Assembly (NCBI RefSeq): GCF_002234675.1
Contig: NC_019864.2
Span: 11,425,582-11,489,581 of the forward strand
Direction: 5' to 3'
Source of the DNA: Oryzias latipes
Taxonomy: Eukaryota > Chordata > Actinopteri > Beloniformes > Adrianichthyidae
Length of the DNA: 64,000 bases
Made by a program: the position numbers and the translations under genes. Below, in pieces: positions 46,575 to 57,480 of this stretch. The notes beneath the pieces are model-generated. The model saw nothing but the letters and a program-made list of their open reading frames with translations, was not told the origin of the DNA and did not search any database. Position 1 is the first letter of the stretch. Each line of letters starts with the position of its first letter.

Positions 46575-47720
46575 TAAGTTTCATTTATTGGTCGAAGTTC
46601 CATAAAGGTTTCAGCATCTCTGGTGTGTGAAGCCCCAGAAACAATTGGTGTCACACTCTACCTTTTTTTATCAAAAACCATCTCTCATGGTGACTCTTAT
46701 TGAAGTACCCCACAGGGACTGGAAGGTAACAGTTCATTTGAGATACATCCAAGGAGACAGACCGCCCCAGGGTGGTTGGTTGGGGGGGCACAGCTGCCAC
46801 GGTACAATCACTCTCACAGTACCTAGTGTCAGTGTCAATGACATTTGAGAAGGGCAATTGCCCCTTGTCTTGAGGGTAAAAAAGAGGCATGGGGTAGGAG
46901 AAGACACACATGGCGACGCATACACACACCCGTAAACATTGAGGCCCATTAAGTTGTAGTTGTTGCCGTGTACAGCCATTACAGCGCTCAACAGCATCAA
47001 CAACACAGTCATTAATTTTGATTCATAGCTGCTGCTGCTGCTGGGATTTAAATAGATTACAGAGCATGAATAAGACAATTCAGGGTTGGCTGGAGCTGCA
47101 GACACAAGCTCTGTGTGACAGCAGGGTTTTTACAAGACAACCAGTGTGCCGACCCACATGAGCGCAGGGCGGCGTGGATTTCTGCACATGCCTGACCGCT
47201 CACGCCATCACGCACTCTCAAGTCATCACACGCGCTCGAATGGCAAGACAACAGAGCCGTACGCACCTACTCCCCCACCTGTTTTTCCACCCTACAGCAC
47301 CAATGTGGACCCTCCAGTCTCCAGCTGTTCAGTTGGAAACAACAGACACACAAACAGATGTAGCCCCCTCACCCCTCCACCCCAACTTCCTTCACATATG
47401 CTGACCAGGCTCTGTATTATTTTTAGCTTGTAGTAAACAGAGAGCTAGATTTTCATCACACTGCTCCCCCTTCTCCATATTTTGCACAGTTTTCCATTTC
47501 ACCAGATCCTTCCAGTTTACGTCTATTCCCCCCATCCTCAAAGGAAGAAGTCAGTTTACAGGTCAGAATGTTCATATGTGGTGGAAGTAACTATTTCCAT
47601 TTCTAAATGCATCACTTTAGTTCAAACCACATGTTTATTGTCTCATCTGTTTCAGGAACTTGTTGCAAAAAAGTTCAAATTGTTCACTTCTTCCTCTGGA
47701 ACAAAAGCTATGATGTGTTA

Positions 47721-48302
47721 AAAGACCCACTCTGCTGAAATTTGTGTGTTTTTTTTTTTTTTAACACGTTCTTGTTGCATTTTAATGATGAAGTAGGACA
47801 TATATTTAGAAAATTATACTTAAAACTTGTCTTTTTGAGTATTTTTTCTATTCAAATAGCAGATGAAACAAAAATGCCATTCAAAAAAGCTTTCAGCTGT
47901 GATGATGAAGCTTGGTGGGCCACCAGCTCCCTGTTCCGCTCCATTCTGATGCATCCACTCACAGACAAATACATCCACGTACGTCTTCGTTTTCCCTGTC
48001 TGAGCTGGAATCTGGCACAAAGTGGTACAGATGGATGGCTCCAGTTTTGGCTCACCATTTTTGGTGCACCGCTAATGTTAGCTTGGGGTTGTGAGGGGCT
48101 GTAAGCAAGCGGGAGAGAGTCCCAACAAAGGGATGATAGGAAGTGTGGGCAGGCTCCCACTTGTTCTGGTCCCGCACCCAACTCACAGGGGAATTTCCAA
48201 TGAACGTCTGCCGCTCTGAAGAAACTATGTCCTATAACGACATCGTTTTTTTGATTTAGCCTAAAATTGATATAATCATAATTAAAAGACCACTGGGAAA
48301 GA
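47721..48302 (+). mobile_element. CCGATGA-family MITE, copy 5
   Basis: TTAAAAGACCCACTCTGCTGA at left, then TTCTTGTTGCATTTTAATGA, CTGAGCTGGAATCTGGCAC, GCACCGCTAATGTTAGCTTG, GGGGCTGTAAGCAAGCGGG and AAACTATGTCCTATAACG; the right end TAATTAAAAGACCACTGGGA is degenerate. The most complete uninterrupted copy, about 580 bp. No coding frame. Confidence 0.65.
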
Positions 48303-48738
48303 TTTGAAAACATGACAAACGGAGTGGAATGGAAAAGCATTGTGTGAGAAAGAATAAAAAAAGGGTGAGACCAAAATCGAATTTCTGTGTGTGGTTGAGA
48401 GTTCATCAATTGGACTAGAGGGGAAAAAAGGAAAACTAAGAATTGGCTAATTTCATGTTGTGCAATTTTCTCACATGCAAAGAAAAAGCAGAGAAAATCC
48501 CACAAATTGAGCAACCGTGGAAAAATGTCCTTATTCCTTTAGAGGTCTGTGGTTTCAAAACAGGGGAATAACTCAGATCACACATTAAATTACTCGTGGT
48601 CACATTATCACGTCAGTCTGGGTGAGAAGACATTAGCTGATGTCTTCCACTTTGATCTTAGATACATTAGACTGTTTCAATACACTCCAGTGGGCCTGAG
48701 GGTAACCGTGCCTAATTTTGAAAAATCCAAAATCTGTA

Positions 48739-48895
48739 AAGTCCCACTCCGATGACAATGGTATTTCAAGTGTTTTTTATCATGTTTTGTAGCATTTTTC
48801 CTAATGATGGAGAAGATATACTAAAAAAATTAAGCTTATAATTGAATTTTTGAGTATTTCTTTACTGTATTTAAAAAATCATCGGAGTGGGACTT
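48739..48895 (+). mobile_element. CCGATGA-family MITE, short derivative with perfect 17-bp ends
   Basis: AAGTCCCACTCCGATGA (48739-48755) and TCATCGGAGTGGGACTT (48879-48895) are exact inverted repeats bounding a 157-bp element. The inside is only the left ~130 bp of the longer family. It defines the family's termini. No clear target duplication. Confidence 0.8.
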
Positions 48896-49551
48896 GCATC
48901 AGCCATAAACCGGAAACCAAACCGGATCAAATCAGACTTATAACACAAAGGAGATCTCCTAATCTATGACTTCCAGATTGAAGCTCTTTAGAAAAAACAT
49001 TTTCCTATGAAGCCACAGTTTGGCACTCTTGTAGCTTCTTTTCTGAGAGTTTTGTTGTTGCCAGAGTTCTATGATAAATTTATCCAAATTTTGAAGTAGA
49101 AGGGAAGGGTATTCTGTGGTTGCTTAGTTTATTTCTTCTTTTATTAACTGTATGGGCAATTGCAGAGTAATGATAAATGTTCTCTTGAATGATACATGAT
49201 ACAGTTTAGTAACTGATCAGAGTGATAGTATGGGATATTACTTGCTTGGTCTATACCTGTAGCTGCCATTGTTGTTACAAAGTCACATGATAAGAGAGAT
49301 AATTTGATGTAGTGCATCTGTTTACCTGCAGGTTTTGTCTACTGTGGTGGTTTGTGTATAAAGAGGGTGAGCAGGTCCTGGTATTTTTTATTGACTCCTT
49401 TTGTTGACTATTCATTTAACTAATTCATCTGGAATCATTTAGGAAACCTCAAAGACATCAGATTTCTACTTTTTTGTCCTCAAGAATAACAAAAAGAATT
49501 TTTGTTTACTTTTGCAAGTTATAATGGACCCGCCTTAGAGTGTTTAAGCCT
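48896..49551. other. Gene-free spacer
   Basis: Nothing recognisable. Confidence 0.35.
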
Positions 49552-49900
49552 TAGAGTCCCACTCTGATCATCCGTTAATCTATTGTAAAAAAACGTCTTT
49601 TAATCACGAGCATGCTGTTTATAGCCAAAATCTAAAATCCTGAGTTGTTTTCTTGGACAGTTTTTGAAGAGCTAGTTCATTAGAAATTCGCCAGAGTTGT
49701 AGGTGAAACTGTTGACGTGGAGTGAGCCTACCACCATTTCCCGTAATCCATCTGTTTGACTGCTCTCCTGCTGGTTTACAGCCCCTCACAACCCCAGCCT
49801 AGGCCGTTTTAATCCAAATTTTCCTTATATACAGTACGTCCTCCATCATGAGAAAAAAGCCACAAGAACACCAAAAACTCAGTTTTTCATTGGACTTAAA
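49552..49900 (-). mobile_element. CCGATGA-family MITE, copy 7 (inverted)
   Basis: Left AGAGTCCCACTCTGATCAT; the right side, reversed, is TTTAAGTCCAATGAAAAACT; the inside includes CAGCCCCTCACAACCCCAGC (reverse of GGGGTTGTGAGGGGCTG in other copies). Confidence 0.6.
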
Positions 49901-52660
49901 GGTCTCTTCAATACCTAACAAATATTCTTTTAGGAAGCAGAAATCCAGTGTATTTTTTATTTTGTTATCTGAATACATTATATTTTTTACATCTTAGTAG
50001 GAGTAAGAAAAGAAAAAACAATAGCAAAAGGAAGTGGATGACAAGCTTGCCCCTAAAGAAAATCAAAGTAGGAGCATTCATGTCTGCTTTACCATAAAAA
50101 AAGGCCTTGTGTGGTGTAAAGTCTAATGACAGGATGTATTAGGATGTATTATGAAAACACAGAGCCGTATGCTTTGCTAGTTCTGAACAAGAACGAGGCG
50201 TTAGGGCTTTGATCCTGAATAACCTCAGGGGTTAACATCCGGGCGGCTCTGTGGACATCCACGACCACCAGCAAGCAGTCTGTCGGTCATGGCTGTGCAC
50301 ACGGGTGGGTGCCTCCAACATTAAGAAAATGCATGAAGACAAATTAATGAAGGATCAAAAGGTCAAATGAGAAAGCTAAAATCTCCTAATTTTTGTCAAA
50401 CATCATTGTTTTTTTATGGAAAAAATGATTTAATTTCACTGATATTTACAGGTCAAAATTTTGAGCTTATTTACTGAACAAACAAATGGAAAAATGTCTG
50501 AAAACATCCTGAGCTGCTTTTAAATTTAACATGCATTATTCATTCTGGCTAAATAGAGGTTAGGATTTGATGAAGGTTGTTTGCACAGGCATAAAGTAAC
50601 AGAATTTAACATTTATAAAGTTTAAAAAATGTTTTTTTTCACAAAATTCTGTTTTCCCTGACAGCATAACACAGCATTTAGCTGAACCTTTTTAATGTCA
50701 TAACGCTGGTCACATGACTTGTTCTCTTCAGTTAAAATAGTTGTGATCTTTCAGTTCTTCTCACGGCTGAAATCCAAAAAAGAAACAATCGGTTGATCTG
50801 AGAGATGGGAAGGATGTCCAGACGTCTGCCTGTCTAGAAATATTTTTAGGTCAAGACACAAACTAGCAATATCCAAACAACCCGACGCTAAAAACAGATG
50901 TTTGTTTTCTTTCGTCAAGTAAAATGAAACAATTTAAATGTTAAAAAACTCAGTAAACAGCTGAGGTGCTGGTGGGAGGCCAAGTGCAAATAAACATGTT
51001 AGGAAGGAAGGCAGAGCAGAGGCTGATTCTGAACAAATCTTTATCCAAACAAAAAGCAGACGAGGTTTGTTTGTCTTGCTGGCCTTTTGACCTGAACTCG
51101 GTGTCCAAATGCAATTTTGTTACTTAATATCTTTTGAAAAGTTAGTGACTTACTCCAGGAAGCTCAAAAGATCAGAGATGGTCTGCATTAGTGAGCATCT
51201 TTCCTATTTCCTCAGGACATTCTTTTAAAGGGCAATAATATTTGATTGGATATGCTCCCAAAGTTACACAGTTGTGTGCTAGCATTACAATAGACTTGTT
51301 AAATAAAAAAGTATTTTGGTTTTGACGTCTGCTTTGTGATTAAAATAATATTTATTTGCTCATTTCATTGTCCTCAATAATGCAATTCCTCTCCATGATT
51401 CTCTTTTTGTCCCATCAACAGTTTGTTAAAACGTAATGCTAATCCAATATGCAGCTACTGCACTCTTTTTGTATTTGAAATGCCTTTACAGAGGCTCTCA
51501 GACTAGGAGTTTTTGCTGTTTTATCTCTGTTGGCAAAGCTTTAGCCTTCTGCTCCCTGCTGGAAATGTCATCGTTGGCTGACCAAAGTTGCATGGCAATT
51601 TCTGTTAAGTGGATCTTCAATGTGGTGTTTTCGTTTGGATTTATTATTTTACTTTTTAACACTTATAAATTGCATATCCTGTTTTTTTTAAAGACAAGTG
51701 CACTTTTATCTGACAGCTTTTTGATTTTAATGACCTGTTTTATTAAACGAATGATGCACTTTTAATGTAATTAATATTTTATCTATTGTTTTTAGTTTAT
51801 GTTTGACTGTTGCACGGACTGCTGCACTTTTTTGATTTTCATTGATCTAATGACAATATCTGTCATCTAAAATACAACAGAAGAATGAGCGACAGCGTTT
51901 AGACAGCCGTTTGGTTAGAAGGTTGCATAAAAACATGAGCGTATAAATGTGAGAAAGTTTGCTAAAGAACTGAGCAAGCAGGAGACAAATATGCTGATAA
52001 AGATAAGATATTATGATGATTATTATGATAATATTTTATGTTGGACATATTCTTTAAAAAGAACTAACTAAAAAAATTTATCGAAGTATAAAATAATAAT
52101 TATTATTTGACTTATAAAATCAAGAAAAAACGAAGAGGCAAATAAACGAGAGGCAAAAAAAAACAACAACAGATAGCTATTTGAGATGCCGTTAATTTTT
52201 CTTTCATATAAAAATATGAAACATAAAAAAAGAGGGACAGTACTAATGTATTCAGTATTCTGAGAGTCAGTTATCTGTCAGAAGAAAGGTCCGATTAAAG
52301 GCTAAATGTTAAAAGTTCTTGAGCACACAAAGTTCAAACGTAAATCTTTGCTACTTATGATACAACTAAAACGTTTCAATAGCTGTAATTATTAATGTCA
52401 CCCATCATTTTTAATGGGAATAATATACAGTAGAATAACAACCATTAAAATAAAATAAATTGTAAAGTGTGTGACTATGCAGATTTCCTTGCATATATCG
52501 GCTCTTCTTTCCGAATAAACTAACTTTTATTTCAACATCTAAATCTTGCTGATAATTGTCCCGTTAAATACAATATTATAAAAATAAAAACAAAGGAGAG
52601 TAGAACGTTAGTGGAGTGTTAAAATAAAACAAATACTAGAATTTAGTTTTTTTAAATCTA
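49901..52660. other. Gene-free AT-rich region
   Basis: No exon recognised. The 109-codon frame at 51436-51765 is AT-rich and hydrophobic without splice or family support. Confidence 0.35.
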
Positions 52661-52943
52661 CACTGCGAAATTGGAATCTTAAGAAATAAAAAAAACAAAA
52701 CAAAACCTTGTTTCAAGACAAAAATGTCATATTTTCTTTTTTGCATGAAAAATACTCTTTTTAAGAAGGTTTTTCAGTAGAAATATAGTATGAGTTTCAG
52801 AAAGTATATGCCTTAGTGACTAGAATTTTTTCAAATAGGAATTCTTAGTAAGACCATTTTTCTTAACACATTTTTTTCTGATTTAAAGAAAACTTTTTCA
52901 AATTTTAAAAATTCTTTAATTTATTCCTTGGATTTTTGCTGTG
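52661..52943 (+). mobile_element. MITE with CACTGC-type ends
   Basis: Begins CACTGCGAAATTGGAA and ends TTCCTTGGATTTTTGCTGTG, imperfect inverted ends. The inside is A/T-homopolymer-rich, with CTTGTTTCAAGACAAAAATG and TTAGTGACTAGAATTTTTTC. A related partial copy lies near 1711-1930 (CACTGCAAAAA; TTAGTGACTGGAATTTTTG). Possibly hAT-derived. Confidence 0.55.
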
Positions 52944-55900
52944 TATCCAACACTGTAGGTGACATCAATGTACACATATCTGGATATATTATATGAGCTT
53001 TTTGGTTTAGTTCATTGGTTTTGTGTATGACTGCATAATGATGTGTCTGTTAATGTTTTATAAATGTTGTTGCTTTTCAGCTCTTTCTTGTTTTTAGACA
53101 ACTGATGAAATTTCACAAATTTACAATTTAGATCAATTTCCACGCAGGCTATTGAATTTTATTCATAAAAAGTGTTTCATTTTAACTATTTTCAACAAAC
53201 ATACTTGAGTTTTTATATTGTTTTGATGCTGCCATAACACGTAAAATAATACTGTTATGTTTGTACAATATTAATACAGTTTTCTATCTTATAACCTGAT
53301 AAATAGTGTATGCACTGTCTTAGTTAAATAAATAAAAAACTACACTCATGCAATACATGTAAAAAAGCTTTCTTGTCCACTGGTAAAGCGTTTGTCTTTA
53401 AATGGTCAAATTATCCTGATTCTATTTCTTGTGTCAAACCTTTGACTTCCAGGAACAGAACCGGCATGTTCTGGAACCTGAACTCCCCATCCAGCAGCAC
53501 ACAAAGTCAGCCCCACCTTAGCTGGGCTAAGATCTGCATAAACATTTTAAGTTTGCTGATTCGTTAAATTGCCACCATGTCATAGAACCCCCCCCCCCCC
53601 CCCTTCCCTTCTGAAAAGCCTCTGGTTCAATAATAGGCTAGCCCTGCCACGTCATGCAGCAGGAGGGTTTAGGAAGGTGGAGGCTCAGGAGGTTTGTGGC
53701 ACGTGCCTGCTGCTCCCCTGGCCCACTACCCAAGATGGAGTTACAAGATTCAAGGAAAGGGACCCCCACTCGCTGCCCCATGTGGACCAATTCGCCCAGC
53801 AGGTTACCACTGGCCCCTTCAAATTGAGAGCATGATTTAAATTCCTGCTCATTTTTTAAATCTTTACAACATTTTCTTTTGAAAAAAAGTATAAAAAAAG
53901 AGCTCTGCACTGCTAAACATGTAGTCTTCCTCTGGGAGGCAAGTGGTCAAAATAAACACATTATCGCCAGTAAGTTTCCTGCAGAAAAAGAAAATTACCA
54001 TCTGAGTCCGACTTCGTGAACTTGAAGCGGTTCTTCTTTCCCTCATGTAGAAACTTTCATGTAGTATGTTTTTCTTCTTACACACAATCTCCTGCAAGCG
54101 ACTCTCACAAAGTCCAAGAAAAGTAGGTCAAGTTGTGTCGAACAGGGCTGTGCGGCTGGGGCTCTTTCACTGGGACCACACAAGAGCACTCCAACTGTTT
54201 TCCCCGTTTGGTGGGATTCGTGCTTTACCACTGTGCTCGGTTAGTCAACAACACAAAGAGTGACTCCAAACATCTATTAATACGGACAACTAACAGCTCA
54301 AACCAACGCATGCAAAAGAATCACCCAAATGACCAAAGAAATCCAAACTATTTCCCCAGCAACACAGTGCACTTAAAAAAGATTTGCAAAAAGAAGCGTG
54401 ATCCTTCTAGGCGTGTTTTTGATGCACGCATCGTTTTTTGTGTACAGTAATGAAAACTACTTTATGCACAAAAAAAAACCTGATCATTTGGAAGCTCAGA
54501 AAATATGAGGAGAAACGGATCCTGTGTGAAGGAATGTCTTTAGTCGTCCATGAAGAGGTTAGGTGGGAATGTTCTATTTCAGTGTCGGCCCTTTTCTGGG
54601 AATAGAAACAACACTAGTCATAACAACGGCGTACTCACAAGATGACTGATAAGATGCCAATTAGATGAGTTCAGTTCAGTGAGTGTGTGTGTGTGTTTAC
54701 TGGACAAAGATGAAAAAAGGAGAGGGGTAAATAGACAGTAGAAGCCACTGAGAGCTTCCTTTACTGAACAATGACATGCAGGTGTAGAAGGTGGTGGAGG
54801 TTCACCACAGACAGGATGCGTGATGTACACACAGAACGTCAGAAGGCCATCTGGTTTTTTTTTAAATAAAAGTCATTTGGAGTGTAAAAGCCTTAATGTT
54901 TCTTAAAAACAACACACAAAGTTAGAAGAACAGAAGGCCCTTCAAATCCAAATTGTGACATATATAACATATTTGTCGGGCACTCGGGGTAGAATAATAT
55001 TGTGCTTAATGTTCCAGCTTAGCTTTCTTTACTCATTTAGATTAGATGTATTAAACATGTGCAAATTGGATGAGAAAAATACAGACTTAGTCATCGTGGA
55101 AGGTTAAGATTTGACATCCCCTCATACAGGGCTGCATAATGTCAATATATAGTCAGTATTTTTGCGTCAAAACCAAAAAAACTCTAAATGAGCAGTGAGC
55201 ACATTTTTAGATCATATAAACTTTAATGTTTTATAGGTTTACTGTGTCTCTTTTGTTAGTTTAGTCAGGAGCATGTTCATCATTTAACGTTTGACTGTGT
55301 AGATTTCTGCTCATGCGTCAGATTTACTTTAGTTTTAGTAAAATAGTTTTTTTAATGCATTGAATGATGTCAACCTTTACTTTTATTGTATGGCTGCTCC
55401 TTTAAGCGTCGCCAGGGCGAATTATCCTTCTGCACAGATGCTTCTGTCCAATTTGTGCACACTACATGGATGAAGATTGGCCACACGTGAATATACTTGG
55501 AAAAAGTGAGAAAAGTTGAGGAAAAAACCACGGAAGAAGTATGAAAAAAAAACAAGCAAAAAACACTAAAATCAACGTCAAAGCCACACAATACGCAAAT
55601 CGTACATGAACCGTGCGTGATTATTGTGCTGTTTTATATGCAATTCATCAGTGATTCATGTGTCAGTTATGTAATTTTAACGTGATATGTGAGCCGTATA
55701 CACGATGTAAAAGTTGTGCATCGTGGTACATGCGTGAAAAGTCCGTTACGAGGAACGGACGTAGAAAGCTACAAATTTATGTAAGCATCTCGCAAAAATC
55801 ATGCAAAACTGCATAAGACTTATATAATAATTTTAACTAGTTTAAAACCAAATTCACGTAAAGACCTGTCTGTCAAAACCCTCGATGGACAAATGACAAA

Positions 55901-56709
55901 CGCAAGAAAAACTTGTGAATTAAATATATCAAGCATGTCTCACGGAAGGCCGAAATTTCATATGTGGAAAATGCGCCAAATGTATGTAGTGGTTGTGTGA
56001 CACGGCCTTTATCACCCTGCATCCTCCTCACCCCTATGCACCAGCCTCGAGTTCTCCTTTACACATCCATAAGCTTTGCTTTTACTTTTTGGATTCCCCT
56101 TACTTCCAAAAATCAAAAAGCTGGTTTTTCGTTGGTTAAAGTATTTTATTTTGCCTTTCAAATATTTAACAAGACATCAAATGGGACAAAAAATATTATC
56201 ACAGTTACAGTTTCTACTATTTTAATTGTTAGAAATAAAGTAATAAATATAACCAACATTTTTTTTATTTCTCCAATTTAAAAATGTTTTTGGTAATTTA
56301 GTTAAAATCCAGTAGAGTTTATGACAAATGGAGATGAGGAATAAGCACCAAATAAAACAAGGGAACTTTCATACAAGCTTGCATCCATCATCAGGAACCA
56401 AATGTGTAACTCTAAAGGAAAAACCGAGACAACCAGCTGTTTCTAGTTTCCAATTTAAAAAAAATATGACATTAAAAAATGGAAAACCATAGGACAGTCA
56501 TCTGTCATATTTACTGTTTTATTATCAAACAAGTTAAAAAAAGTACACTTTTTAAGTCTGCAGATGCTGATGTTTAATGAAATGCTACTTAAATATTCAA
56601 ATATTTATATTATTTATATTTATTCGTATAAATAAGAAATCGCATTAAAACAATGTTTACTTTAAAGTTTTTACCTCTTTCCTTTCTCTTTAATTCACAG
56701 TTACGTAAA
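52944..56709. other. Gene-free region
   Basis: No exon recognised. Contains a C-homopolymer (about 53588-53603) and a GT tract (54683-54697). The GC-richer segment at 53640-53830 has open frames on both strands but no family resemblance. Confidence 0.35.
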
Positions 56710-56944
56710 TATGGTGGCCCTGAAGTGCAAATCACACCAACAAATCACTCATTGCAAAAGGATAAAATGCTTCATTTTATTTATATTTCATCTTCCTGGA
56801 GTTATGTTTTATTTCAGGAATTTTGTTTGGATTTCTAAAAAGTAATGTTTTGTTTTTATTTGTTTTTTGCTTTTTTATTTGCCGTTGTGATATTTTATGT
56901 GTCTTTGTGTTGATTGGACTGATCTGCCCTTCAGGGCCACCATA
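56710..56944 (+). mobile_element. MITE with GGTGGCCC ends, copy 3
   Basis: Left TATGGTGGCCCTGAAGTGCA and right TGCCCTTCAGGGCCACCATA are near-perfect inverted repeats of about 17 bp. Contains CACCAACAAATCACTCA, shared with copy 1. No ORF. Confidence 0.7.
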
Positions 56945-57064
56945 CCTATCTGCTCTACTCAAATTAAAATTACTTCCTGATAAATTCTTTAGAAAGAGAA
57001 ATAAATGAATAGACATAAATATTTTTTAAGTCAGTTTAACTTTTTTTTTAATTGTAAAGACACT

Positions 57065-57480
57065 TTCAGGGAACCACTCAGTCTATGAGCTGTCGTTGCA
57101 TAAATTCAAGTGATGAAGACGTCGCCAGCGACCATGACAGACGCACAGAAGCATTGTCCTGCTGCCCCCTCCGAACGCTCGTGGTGAACCGGTGAGCAGA
57201 GCGGCTCGTTTATGGTGTGGGGCCTTCCTCCGCTGTGTTTTCATGCTTTCAGTTCTTATTAAAGCCACAAAAGAGAACCGCAAAGGCCCCTCTGAGCCCG
57301 ACCCTTGAAATTGTTGCTACTCTAAACTATAATAATGTGCGCCTCAGCACTGCAAACATACTCAAAGCGGGACTCATTGGGTGCCGTGTAATAAGTCCTG
57401 GCGTGCTAACCTTGTAATTGGCCATAATTAAAAGGAGGAAGAAGGAGACGAGGACCGTCCTCTCAGCTTCAGCTGCCAGG
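57065..57480. other. Candidate conserved non-coding element
   Basis: A non-repetitive block of balanced base composition in AT-rich surroundings, without a sustained frame. It includes homeodomain-type cores (TTGTAATTGGCCATAATTAA near 57412-57431). Read as a candidate enhancer; conservation could not be tested. Confidence 0.3.

Noticed and set aside
53569..53910. Overlapping plus and minus frames in a GC-richer segment
   Set aside because: Open on both strands next to a C-homopolymer, with no splice-bounded exon or family match.
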